DNA from: CAWFZT01 sp963820415
GTDB taxonomy: Bacteria > Chloroflexota > Anaerolineae > Anaerolineales > Anaerolineaceae
Direction: 5' to 3'
DNA: 64,000 bases
NCBI GenBank assembly: GCA_963820415.1
Contig: CAWFZT010000004.1
Location: 186,001 to 250,000 of the forward strand
In this document: positions 25,667 through 34,092 of the stretch, piece after piece
Numbering within the stretch: the first letter of the stretch is position 1
Layout of the letters: the number at the start of each line of letters is the position of its first letter
Program-made: the position numbers and the translations under genes
Notes under the pieces: model-generated
What the model was told of the DNA's origin: nothing
What the model saw: only the letters and a program-made list of their open reading frames with translations
Databases searched by the model: none

Positions 25667-25698
25667 GTAATATATTCTACTGGGTATGGGAGGGTGTT

Positions 25699-25878
25699 AT
25701 GTGGTGGTGGATTGCCGCGGTTTTCACCTGGTTGATTTCCTTTGTCTGAATTGCCTACGTTATGGCGGAAGTTTTCCGCGGTAAACTGGCGAACGTAAAG
25801 GCTGTTCCAGCCTACCTGTTTCACGGCTTGACGGCAATCCTGGCGTTGTGGCTGGTTTTGAATGCCCTGGGAGTGTAA
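25699..25878 (+). CDS. Candidate small membrane selenoprotein A (UGA at codon 17)
   Basis: 59 residues if UGA 25747-25749 is read through: MWWWIAAVFTWLISFV, U, IAYVMAEVFRGKLANVKAV. Two hydrophobic helices (about 4-22 and 41-58) with the U inside the first. ATG follows GGGAGGG. Frame and hydrophobic pattern run through the UGA and end at TAA 25876. The next gene has the same pattern around its UGA (WLxxFxUIxYVxxEV), and both have a hairpin at the same distance after UGA, as in bacterial selenocysteine insertion. The alternative is Trp (TGG changed to TGA) by mutation or sequence error in both copies. No homologue or function is known to me. Confidence 0.6.
25765..25779 (+). promoter_or_regulatory. 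SECIS-like hairpin of candidate selenoprotein A
   Basis: GCGGAA and TTCCGC form a perfect 6-bp stem with apical loop GTT. The loop G is separated from the UGA by 21 nt, within the range of bacterial SECIS elements, which need a G in a small apical loop above a short stem. It lies in the coding region (codons for AEVFR). Confidence 0.6.
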
Positions 25879-25892
25879 GGATAGTATCTACT

Positions 25893-26123
25893 TTGAAAAC
25901 CTTCTCAAAAATTGTCGGCATATTTTTCTGGTTGGTCGGTTTTGCCTGAATAGTCTACGTTGTGAGAGAGGTCCTCTCTCTTTCTGCAGGTTACAATAGC
26001 CTGATAACCTTGATTGGCCCGTTCATTTTCCACGCCGTCTGTATGTTCGTGGGTGGGTTCTTCTTTAGAAAAGGGGTGCAAAAAGCCCCTGGCGAGACCC
26101 AAAAGAGCCCAATCGCCGGTTAA
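25893..26123 (+). CDS. Candidate small membrane selenoprotein B (UGA at codon 19)
   Basis: 76 residues from a TTG at 25893 (AAGGA site upstream): LKTFSKIVGIFFWLVGFA, U (25947-25949), IVYVVREVLSLSAGYNS, with a second hydrophobic helix ending HAVCMFVGGFFF and a charged tail. It is a clear paralogue of gene A around the UGA and lies 14 bases after it. The frame is open from TTG to TAA 26121 except for the UGA. A 7-bp hairpin follows at the same spacing as in gene A. The TTG start is the weak point; no ATG or GTG lies in frame upstream of UGA. Function unknown; the free Cys and putative Sec would suit a redox role. Confidence 0.58.
25964..25980 (+). promoter_or_regulatory. SECIS-like hairpin of candidate selenoprotein B
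   Basis: GAGAGAG and CTCTCTC form a perfect 7-bp stem with apical loop GTC. Its loop G is again 21 nt after the UGA, identical to gene A although the stem bases differ, so pairing and not sequence is conserved. Confidence 0.6.
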
Positions 26124-26148
26124 TTCAAAACTTGAGGTATTTATAGGA

Positions 26149-27076
26149 ATGACACCTTCAGCGATTGCTCGCATTCCTGTACTGGGGGGTGAACCCTGGC
26201 ATATCACCGGTTATCCGGATTTGGGAGACCTGGCATTTGGAACAGACCATGAAGTGGTCGATCATGCCATCTGGCAGTCGGACGACCAAAAATGGCATTT
26301 ATGGGCGTGCGTGCGCGGCACCCGGGTGGGTCGCCTGTTGTATGGATGGCAAAGCGACCGGCTGGAGGATTCCTTTTGGGAACCGGTAGGGATTACCCTG
26401 CGGGTTGACCGGAGGCTGTGGGGAAAGTATTAACGATTGGTCCGGCGAAGAATGGATCCAATCGCCGTTCGTGCTCCATCACCAGCAAGGGTATTTTATG
26501 TTCTACGGGGGTCACAATACTGAGTTGGGTGAATGCCAGATATGCCTGGCAACTTCGCTGGATGGAACCCATTTCCAGCGCTATCAAAATCCGGACTCGC
26601 CTTTCAAAGACTACAGCCGGGTGTTTGTTGGCCCCGGAGAGGCACGCGATCCGATGGTCTTGCGAGTTGGCAGCCAGTGGATTTGCTATTACTGCGGGCA
26701 CGATTCTGGCCAGCGTAGGCCCTGTAAAGTCTTCGCTCGCACTTCAGACGACCTGCTGCATTGGTCGCAGCCCAAAGCTGTATCCTGGGGGGGCTTCGCC
26801 AGCGGAACCGGTTTTTGGAGCACCGAGTGCCCCTTTGTGGTCTACCGGGACGGCTATTATTATCTGTTGCGGACCAGTGAATATACCTCTCCGGCCCGTA
26901 CGCACGTCTACCGCTCCCAGGACCCGTTTGATTTTGGCCTGGGGAATGACGCCAAGCTGATCACCACCTTACGCCTGGCCGCGCCTGAAATTGTTCAGGT
27001 CGGCGGGCAGGATTACGTCAGCACGGTCGAAGATCTGAAAGGCGGTATCCAGCTCTTCGAATTGAACTGGGTGTAG
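26149..27076 (+). CDS. Five-bladed beta-propeller glycosidase-like protein (GH43/GH32 type, one frame break)
   Basis: Starts MTPSAIARIPVLGGEPWHIT. Propeller signatures occur in order: DHAIWQSDDQKWHLWACVRG, EEWIQSPFVLHHQQGYFMFY, FVGPGEARDPMVLRVGSQWI, FWSTECPFVVYRDGYYYLLR, and APEIVQVGGQDYVSTVEDLK. Asp/Glu residues in RDPMV and TECPFV would suit the catalytic acids of GH43-type folds. A frame break near 26385-26410 separates WEPVGITL from GCGESINDW. Full length about 309 residues; no signal peptide, so probably cytoplasmic. Substrate not evident. Confidence 0.72.
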
Positions 27077-27078
27077 GT

Positions 27079-28238
27079 CTACTGCTTAGGCGCCCGTATG
27101 TAAAAATTGCTGAAAATGACCGTGGCGTCTTCGCCAGCCGAAGTCAGTTCCAGGCCCAGGCCGGCTCCGCCGGAAGACAACTGCGCATCCTCAAAGCTGT
27201 TCACCACGCTGTTGTTGATCATCAGCAATATCTCATTGCCCTGTATTGACACCGCCAGGTGGTTCACCTGGTTGGGAATGAGCAGGTCGCTTGGGGTAGA
27301 AGGGATCATGTCATTCCAGTTGCTGCCGTCATACATGCTGAGCCAAAAAAATCCATTCGGGTTAACGCCAAAAAAGTAGAAGGTCTGGTCTTTGGTCGAA
27401 GTGTGGAAAATAATCCCGGCTTCATCGTCGTCAAACGCGCCGGTGCTCACCATCTGCATGTCTACACTGACGAACATGTCAGCCAGGGGTTGCATGTCCG
27501 GGAAGGAGAAGGAGCCCATGCTTTTTTTGGTGGTTAACTTCCAGGTGTATTTATTAGCGGCGATAGTGATGTCTTCGATGGCGTATTGGTTATTATCGGA
27601 GCCGACATTCCAGTTGAGAGCATCATTGGTGAATTTCTCTTGCACAACCACTGGCCAGTTTCGCTGTTGTTCTGCCAGGGCGTTTAGGGCGGTCAGGGTT
27701 ACTGCAGCCTGGGCGGTGGCGGTAGTATTGATGCTTGGGGTAGGGGTATCGGCGGCAGTTGGGGCAATTTCAGGTGTGTCGGTTAACTGAGCGGCCACCT
27801 CGGTTGCCTGGGCCACGATCGGGGCAATTTGGGTACGCACATCTGACGGCGGGCTATTTTGAGACGAGCCTAATGCGCCGAGAACCGCGCTTTAATACTG
27901 TTCATGCTGATAATGGCTACCACGCCCAGGATCACAACGATGATGAGACTGGCGACCAGGCAGCCGCCGATCGACCGTTTGGCAGCCTGGGCGGTCTGAA
28001 CTGGCGCTTCGGTGTCTCGGGTGATCACGGTTGGGCGCGCAAAACCACCCAGTTCGATCACCTCTGAGTGGGATGCCACCCCCAGGTTGATCACTTGCGG
28101 AGCATGCGATCGCAGGTTTTCCGGGACAATGACCGATTCACCGCAGTAAGGGCAGGTGATCGTTTCTTTGTAGCCTTCTTTTTCGCCGTCGTATTGCATC
28201 GGCGCGCCGCACTTGGGACAATCGAATGATTTAGACAT
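27079..28238 (-). CDS. Zinc-ribbon, membrane-anchored protein with extracellular LamG-like domain (one frame break)
   Basis: From ATG 28238 (GGAGGAG site): MSKSFDCPKCGAPMQYDG and CPYCGESVIVPE form a zinc ribbon, a linker follows, then one membrane helix (CLVASLIIVVILGVVAIIS). Near 27890 the frame breaks; one more A in ATTAAAGC would join NSIK to SAVLGALGSSQNS. The outer part is Ala/Thr-rich (PTAADTPTPSINTTA) and ends in a jelly-roll domain (VVQEKFTNDALNWNVGSDNN, LELTSAGEDATVIFSNF). The topology places the zinc ribbon inside and the sugar-binding-like domain outside. If the break is real, the outer part would be a separate truncated ORF. Confidence 0.65.
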
Positions 28239-28597
28239 GGCTTTCTCCTCCGTTCCCTCCCTGAGAGGGAACCCCCGTTTATACAACGGCGTCCAAGTAA
28301 GTTACTACGAATTAACCATCGTCAATAATATAAAACAACTTTACGTATATGGTTATAAAGACGGGCAGCCATATATTTACAGTTTGACTATCTTATATAT
28401 CATATTATAATCTCAAAATGATTTTTGAACCAGTCCATTACCTTTTCCCCCTCTACTGCCGGGCCAGGGTGAGCTGTCACGTGAAATAGGCCGGCTTTTT
28501 TCGCTGGGTTACCCCAATTATCCAACCGACCAAATCCTGATCTGGTCGACCTGCCTGGATAACCTCGAGTGGGATCCGCCGTGAAGACTGAGCCGGT
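28239..28597. other. AT-rich intergenic stretch, no gene seen
   Basis: About 360 bases between divergent or unrelated genes. It is AT-rich around 28310-28420. A GCCGG/CCGGC pair with a long loop followed by TTTTTT (28458-28504) may be a plus-strand terminator left from a lost gene. No ORF here has a recognisable family. Confidence 0.45.
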
Positions 28598-29572
28598 CTA
28601 AATATACTGGGTCCGGCCGAGGTAGGGTGGGGTCAGGTCAGGCAGGGGATCGCCGTTTCGCAGCGCATCCTGCAAACGCTGGTTGCGCTGGATATACTCT
28701 TTCAATGGCTCCAGCTTGAATTCGACAGCGATCTGGTTCACCGGCAGGTCGGCGCGGTTGGACTGCAAGGTAAAATAGCCCTCTTCGTGGTACATGTGCA
28801 TGTTGACGTCTCGCCCGTATTTGGCGCGGATGGCCTGGATTTGCGTTTTATTGAAATCCATATGGAACAGGCCTGTGTCCAGGTCGATATCGCAGGCGAC
28901 GATGGGATCGTGGCTGCCAGTGATGGCGAGTGTCTCGCCCATGAGATTGAGGATGCGTGCATAAGTGCTTTGTACGGCGGAAGCTACAAAGCGGTGATAG
29001 GTCCAGGCTTTGGAGCTGATGCTGCGCCCGCCATCGTAAGCCGATAGCCAGAAAATAATTTCTGCCCCGGCGCGGTCCAAGGCTTCCCAGCCATCCTGGT
29101 ATTCGGCGTCGAAACAAATTTGCACGCCGATCCGGCCAAAATCCGTGTTGAAGACAGGGATGGCGCTGCCCGGCAGGTCGCCGTACTCGAGCCGGTCATA
29201 GGCGCTGCCTTCCACCACCGGGTGGTGTTTCTGATAGCTGCCGGCGATTTGACCGGACCGGTCGAGGAGGAAGGCCTCATTGCGTAGGCCATCTGGGCGG
29301 CGGGCCAGGATAGGACACAGGATATAGGCATGGTTGTTACGGGCGTAATTGGCAGCCATCTCGAGGGTGGGGCCGGGCACGTCTTCGGCCATTTCCTCGA
29401 CACGCCGCTCTGCCAGGCCAACCAGGGTGAAGGTTTCGGGGATGGCCAGGATGTCGGGTTTTTCGGCCAGGGCCTGTTCGATCAGCCCGGCCATGCGCTG
29501 GCGGTTGGCGGCGATGGTCGGGCCGCCGCGCCCTCCCATGGCAATTGTGGCGATACGGACAATGCGTGGCAT
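28598..29572 (-). CDS. Carbon-nitrogen hydrolase (nitrilase superfamily)
   Basis: 324 residues with the Glu-Lys-Cys triad: Glu46 in AIPETFTL, Lys115 in YQKHHPVV and Cys153 in VQICFDAEYQDGW. The nucleophile context suits amidases of the superfamily. Other parts: RLEYGDLPGSAIPVFNTDFG and AEIIFWLSAYDGG. Hydrolyses a C-N bond; substrate unknown. AGGAG lies close before the ATG. The downstream part LPVNQIAVEFKLEPLKEYI is a family-variable C-terminal extension. It runs with the next two genes as a minus-strand cluster. Confidence 0.88.
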   Translation of the reverse strand: MPRIVRIATIAMGGRGGPTIAANRQRMAGLIEQALAEKPDILAIPETFTLVGLAERRVEEMAEDVPGPTLEMAANYARNNHAYILCPILARRPDGLRNEAFLLDRSGQIAGSYQKHHPVVEGSAYDRLEYGDLPGSAIPVFNTDFGRIGVQICFDAEYQDGWEALDRAGAEIIFWLSAYDGGRSISSKAWTYHRFVASAVQSTYARILNLMGETLAITGSHDPIVACDIDLDTGLFHMDFNKTQIQAIRAKYGRDVNMHMYHEEGYFTLQSNRADLPVNQIAVEFKLEPLKEYIQRNQRLQDALRNGDPLPDLTPPYLGRTQYI

Positions 29573-29583
29573 AGGACTCCTTT

Positions 29584-30439
29584 CTATGCAGGTTTTATTT
29601 TGCTTCCTGGAAAGAATCCCTGCGCCTGCAGCCATTCGGCGAAGCGCTCGATCCAGCCATCCGAGGGCAGGCCCTGCTTATTCATGCCGAAACCGTGCCC
29701 GCCTTTGGAGTAAATGTGCAGCTCGACCGGGTGTCCGGCGGCTCTCCATGCGGAATAGTAGCGCGTGCTGACCGCCGGAAGCCATGTCGTCGTCGGCGGC
29801 GCACAGCAGGAACAGGGGCGGAGCGTCGGCGGGAATGGGAGCTTCCGGCGGGGGACCCGGGTAAATCGGGGCGGCAAAGTCCGGCCGGCTGGTTGGGTCA
29901 AAATGCAGCGCCACGCTGAGGGTGAGCATGCCGCCGGCCGAAAAGCCCAGCAGGCCGATCCGCCCGGGGTGGATGCCCCATTCGGCGGCGTGAGCGCGCA
30001 CCAGGCGCACCGCCTGGCAGCCGTCGGCGGTAATCAGCGGGAAGAGCGGCTCGACCAGCGTTTTCATCTTGTGCGGATCGTTGAGGTTTTTATCGACGCA
30101 CTGCGGAAAATCGCTCCCGGTCTGCACCAGGCGATATTTGAGCATAAAGGCCGCCATGCCGTGGGCGTTGAGCCAGCCCGCCACCTGGGTGCCTTCGTGC
30201 TCGAAGGCCAGGAAATGGTACGCCCCGCCGGGGGCTACGATCACGGCCGTCCCGCTGGCGATGCCCGCGTCGGGCAGATAGGCGGTCAGGCTGGGTTGGA
30301 CGACGTTGCGGATGACCTTGAGGCCGTCCTGCAGGTAAGCGATCTCCTCCGGCTGGGGCCAGCCGATGCTGTCGATTTGGCCGTCGGCCCAGAGCGGGAT
30401 CACCTGGGGCTGGCCTGGGTCATGAGGAACAGGGTTCAT
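29584..30439 (-). CDS. Alpha/beta hydrolase, acetyl-xylan-esterase-like (one frame break)
   Basis: BD-FAE/esterase-lipase type: AVIVAPGGAYHFLAFEHEG (oxyanion hole GGAYHFLA), the nucleophile elbow GLLGFSAGGMLTLS (Ser167), LLCAADDDM with the acid, and the His region IYSKGGHGFGMN. A frame break near 29755-29765 lies just before YYSAWRAAGHPVELH. No signal peptide, so cytoplasmic. A duplicated fragment of its 5' end lies at 31484-31620. The likely role is removal of acyl groups from sugars, by family. Confidence 0.82.
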
Positions 30440-30490
30440 GATAAAGACATCTTTAGTTGATTTCAGGTTAGCTGTGGTCGCCAGGCCCGT

Positions 30491-31369
30491 TTACAGACCG
30501 GCCACTTGAGGGATGACTTCCCGCCCGAGGGTCTCTAAAGGTTTTATCTCATATACATTGGGCATATTAAAAATCAGGTGGTGAAAACCTAAGCTGCTCA
30601 TCGCCTGGCATTTTTCGATCACCTGGGCGGTGGTCATTCCACCGGCAGCCAGGTTCACGGTGCCCAGGCTGGTCAGCTCAATCTCGCTGAAATTTCGACC
30701 AACCTCTTCACAGTGCCGTTTCAAAACGTCTATTTTTTGGCGTAACAATTCCGCATCGGCCATGAAGAGGTTGCATGCATCAGCATATTTCGCCACCAGC
30801 CGCAGCGTTTTCTTCTCGCCCATGCCACCGATCAATATGGGCGGGTGCGGCTGGCTCAACGGCTGCGGGCTGTTCAACGTCTCGGCCAGGTGATAGTGCT
30901 TGCCCTCAAAGGGAGCCACTTTTCCTGCCCACATCTGCCGGGCAATTAGAAGAGTTTCTTCTAACCGCTCGAAACGTTCTTTGAGAGGGGGAAAAGGCAC
31001 TCCAAGACCCAGGGCTTCTTTTTCGTTCCAGGCCGCTCCAATCCCAAAGTATGCCCGCCCGCCTGAAAGGACATCCAGGGTAGAGACCGTTTTGACCAGC
31101 AGGCCCGGGTGGCGATAAATCACACCCGTTACCATCGTACCGAGCCGCGCCCGGCGCGTGCAGGCCGCCATGAAGCTCATGGCGCTATACCCTTCGAGCA
31201 TCGGTTCTTCAGGCTGTCCAACTCCCCTGATCTGAAAGAAATGATCCATCACCCACAGGCTGGCAAAGCCGGCGTCGTCAGCGGTTTTGGCGATATCCGC
31301 CAGGCGTGGGCCGATCACTGCTGTTCCGCCCGGATAAGTAAAACTGGGAATCTGCAATCCAATTTTCAT
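30491..31369 (-). CDS. LLM-class flavin- or F420-dependent oxidoreductase
   Basis: 292-residue luciferase-like TIM barrel. MKIGLQIPSFTYPGG begins strand 1. FASLWVMDHFFQI, YRHPGLLVKTVSTLDVLSGG, RAYFGIGAAWNEKEALGLGV and HPPILIGGMGEKKTLRLVAK are landmarks of the F420-dependent LLM group. Substrate unknown. It has an AGAGGAG site and heads the hydrolase and nitrilase cluster. Confidence 0.87.
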   Translation of the reverse strand: MKIGLQIPSFTYPGGTAVIGPRLADIAKTADDAGFASLWVMDHFFQIRGVGQPEEPMLEGYSAMSFMAACTRRARLGTMVTGVIYRHPGLLVKTVSTLDVLSGGRAYFGIGAAWNEKEALGLGVPFPPLKERFERLEETLLIARQMWAGKVAPFEGKHYHLAETLNSPQPLSQPHPPILIGGMGEKKTLRLVAKYADACNLFMADAELLRQKIDVLKRHCEEVGRNFSEIELTSLGTVNLAAGGMTTAQVIEKCQAMSSLGFHHLIFNMPNVYEIKPLETLGREVIPQVAGL

Positions 31370-31483
31370 GGCATGCTCCTCTTTTAGTAGTTATTTCTCG
31401 AGGCGTTACCAGTGCAATAGAATTATTCTAATTATAGCCGGTCTATTATAGTCTAGGGTGTTGTCAGAGAAAGACCGTATATG

Positions 31484-31620
31484 ACGTTGCGAATGAACTT
31501 GAGGCCGTCCGGGAGGAAGGCGATCTCTTCTGGCTGGGGCCAGCCGGTTGTGTCGAGTTCGCTGTCGGCTAAGAGGGGGATAACTTGGGACTGACCATGG
31601 GTGAGGGAAATGAGGTTCAT
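31484..31620 (-). pseudogene. 5' fragment of a duplicated alpha/beta hydrolase gene
   Basis: Reads MNLISLTHGQSQVIPLLADS, TGWPQPEEIAFLPDGLKFIR and NV, matching the first 47 residues of the hydrolase at 29584-30439 (QVIPLWADGQ, GWPQPEEIAYLQDGLKVIRN) and then stops. The rest of the 500-base gap (31370-31870) has no other gene. It marks the left edge of the AT-rich defence island. Confidence 0.8.
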
Positions 31621-31891
31621 AGCAAAGACCTCTTTATTGGATGATATTACCTGGGGTGGTAAACATTATGTAGACATATGAAAAGAGGTCATGTAAAGGT
31701 GGACTCCTTTTATAAGGTTGAGTATAGCACTGCTCTAAAAAACTATCTCTTTATAAACTCGGTTCACCAGAATAAGAACTCATGAAATCGAATATGTGAC
31801 ATAATTATAAAGTTGACTTATTTGAGGATAACTTGTTTGTAAATGAATTAAATGGTTAGATGCAATACACGTGCGTAGAAAGGGGAAGCTG

Positions 31892-32869
31892 ATGGGCGCT
31901 CATATTTTCCTAGTCGGCGAGGATAATTTTGAATTATGTAAAAACCATGGGGTATATGGTTGTGTCATGCCAACCAAAGAATGGAATAAGGCAGAAATAA
32001 TTGCCGGAATATATTCTATCCAGACAGGGGACCTGGTGTTTTTTTATGTAAAGAATAAAGGGATTTACGGGTTATGGAAAATCAAAAATTCGCCATTTTT
32101 TGATAATACAAGAATATGGTCGAATGAAAAACAATCGTATCCGTTCAGATTCTTATTTGAACCAGTTATGGGATCATTTGTAAAACCGATTTCATTGACT
32201 GATGTGCTAGATTTACATGATAAAGGGAAAATATGGACATTTGACTTAAATCCTGTTCAACAGAAGAACCAATATAAAATAACGATGGGTGAAGCCAGGG
32301 AATTATTGAGGTTATTATTAAGAAATAATCCTATTAAACATTTGTTGACTGAAGTTGAAAATCCTTATATTCCAAATATACCTGAAAAAATTGATTTAAA
32401 TTTTGACCCAGATCATGATGGCCATTTCCGTTATGAAGGATGGTTAAATGCTTGGTTTATGAAAACAATTGCAAATGGTGGGCTTCATGAAATTTTAGGC
32501 GATTACGATGAATTCCTTAATTTAGTTCCTACAACATTTAACAAAGTGCTAGATATATTCCTAACTCATGTTACAAATGTTGGCGCAATCGAAGTCATTC
32601 ATAAATATACTTGTATCGAATTGAAAGTAGATAAAGCATCCGAACAAGATTTAACCCAAATTCTTCGATATGAAGATTGGCTTGCTCGCAAGTTAGCCTC
32701 TGGTGATAGGGATATGATGCAAAGTATTTTAGTTGCTTTTCGTTTTTCTGAACAAGTTATCGAATATGTAAAAAACCGCCATCGAATTGAAGAAAAAGTA
32801 ATCCGCCTTATATCTTATAAATTGAATTCAGAAAAACAAAGCGTAGATCTTTACGAACTACCAATATAA
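31892..32869 (+). CDS. EVE-domain protein with PD-(D/E)XK nuclease domain
   Basis: The N-terminal 140 residues resemble an EVE domain (GDLVFFYVKNKGIYGLWKIK), a fold that reads modified bases. The C-terminal half has a NucS/DUF91-like nuclease core: VLDIFLTHVT, then CIELKVDKASEQDLTQILRY with ExK and the following Gln. This pairing is typical of modification-dependent restriction proteins. Start at ATG 31892, six bases after AAGGGGA. It is AT-rich in contrast to the surroundings and lies just before the restriction enzyme gene. Domain calls rest on pattern; which modification it sees is unknown. Confidence 0.72.
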   Translation: MGAHIFLVGEDNFELCKNHGVYGCVMPTKEWNKAEIIAGIYSIQTGDLVFFYVKNKGIYGLWKIKNSPFFDNTRIWSNEKQSYPFRFLFEPVMGSFVKPISLTDVLDLHDKGKIWTFDLNPVQQKNQYKITMGEARELLRLLLRNNPIKHLLTEVENPYIPNIPEKIDLNFDPDHDGHFRYEGWLNAWFMKTIANGGLHEILGDYDEFLNLVPTTFNKVLDIFLTHVTNVGAIEVIHKYTCIELKVDKASEQDLTQILRYEDWLARKLASGDRDMMQSILVAFRFSEQVIEYVKNRHRIEEKVIRLISYKLNSEKQSVDLYELPI

Positions 32870-32903
32870 TTCTCCAATCAGAATTTTTCACGAGGGTAAA
32901 TCA

Positions 32904-33698
32904 ATGCCGAAAATCGATCAATATAGAACTTTCTATCATGATCAAATTTCAAGTCAAATAATTGATAAGTCTTGGAATTCTTCTAAATTGCTTGATTCAC
33001 GAAATGATTTAGCTCTAATTTTGTCAAAATTATTGAATGAGAACTTGCGGAGTAATAATAAAAACTCATTTATTAATGATCCGAAAGAATGGTCCAAAAT
33101 ATTTACCCATAAAACTGCCGATTTTTTAAGAGCGTCTATAGAATCAATAATTCCATCTCAAATTGAACAGTGGAAATTTTGGGTTGATGAGGAAGTGGAG
33201 GAAATAAATGAATTTAAAAAGCTCGTTGACTTGAAGGGGGTTTTACAAAATGATTCCAATCTAACATCAATAAAAGATTTTATTCTTGTCCCTGATATAG
33301 TGATTGGAAAGATGAATTCTTTGATTCAATGTGAAAAATCAAGCGAATCCAAAAGAAAATCGAGTAAATTTAATATTCATGGGGTGATTTCTTGTAAATG
33401 GACAATCCGAAGCGACCGATCTCAAAATGCACGAACCGAAGGGTTAAATCTACTCCGTAATCGTAAAGGAAAAATACCACATATTTGTATTATTACCGCA
33501 GAACCTTACCCTAACCGAATTGCTTCAGTTGCATTAGGTACCGGGGATATAGATTGTGTTTATCACATTGCATTACCTGAGCTTCAAGCCGCAGTCCAAA
33601 ATCTCAATAACGAAGCGGTAACTGAGATGTTGGATATTTTGGTAACCGGGAAAAGGTTGAGAGACATTGCGGATTTACCATTTGATCTAATTATTTGA
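32904..33698 (+). CDS. NgoMIV-family type II restriction endonuclease
   Basis: 264 residues with the NgoMIV/Cfr10I active-site layout: VPDIVIG (Asp131), the hallmark SCKWTIRSDRSQNARTEG with Ser-Cys-Lys at 163-165, and Glu179 fourteen residues on, the same spacing as in NgoMIV. The family recognises GCCGGC-type sites and cuts as a tetramer. PHICIITAEPYPNRIASVAL and GTGDIDCVYHIALPEL are further family landmarks. The EVE-nuclease lies 35 bases upstream. No cognate C5 methyltransferase is found in this window. AT-rich, so likely acquired. The specificity is inferred from family. Confidence 0.85.
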   Translation: MPKIDQYRTFYHDQISSQIIDKSWNSSKLLDSRNDLALILSKLLNENLRSNNKNSFINDPKEWSKIFTHKTADFLRASIESIIPSQIEQWKFWVDEEVEEINEFKKLVDLKGVLQNDSNLTSIKDFILVPDIVIGKMNSLIQCEKSSESKRKSSKFNIHGVISCKWTIRSDRSQNARTEGLNLLRNRKGKIPHICIITAEPYPNRIASVALGTGDIDCVYHIALPELQAAVQNLNNEAVTEMLDILVTGKRLRDIADLPFDLII

Positions 33699-33816
33699 AA
33701 GGTACCCATAATGGGTAGGTTCGTTTTGCATAAAGGTACATTCCTTCTTTTGGTTTACCGCGCATTTAAATTTCTGTAAATGACACACAAGATTTTGCAG
33801 AAGTGGATGTATTTTT

Positions 33817-34035
33817 ATGGAAAAATCGATAAACCCTCTTTCAGCGGTTATTTTATTTATCGCGTTTACCTTTTCAATATGGGCTGCTTATAAAATTGCG
33901 AAACTTATTGCTCCGGTAAGAGTCTCGCCGTATTCACGACCTACAAGATATATAAGCCTAGGAACAATTGGCTGTTTATCAATAATCTTCTGGGCTATTT
34001 TCTTGTGGTTATTTATTAAAATAGGTTTACAGTAG
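33817..34035 (+). CDS. Small two-helix membrane protein
   Basis: 72 residues with two hydrophobic segments (about 8-28 and 46-68: LSAVILFIAFTFSIWAAYKI and LGTIGCLSIIFWAIFLWLFI) separated by a basic Arg/Tyr-rich loop. No family recognised. It follows the restriction gene in the same AT-rich island, separated by 118 bases. It may be a hypothetical of the island or unrelated. Confidence 0.45.
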   Translation: MEKSINPLSAVILFIAFTFSIWAAYKIAKLIAPVRVSPYSRPTRYISLGTIGCLSIIFWAIFLWLFIKIGLQ

Positions 34036-34092
34036 ATAATGATTGGGTGGTGATTTGCAGTCTATCCCATTATGGATAGGGTTAAATTCCTA

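Noticed and set aside
25699..26123. UGA read as Trp by a changed genetic code
   Set aside because: Most other genes in the window end normally at UGA (for example tgt, murF and rnz neighbours), so a general reassignment is not supported.
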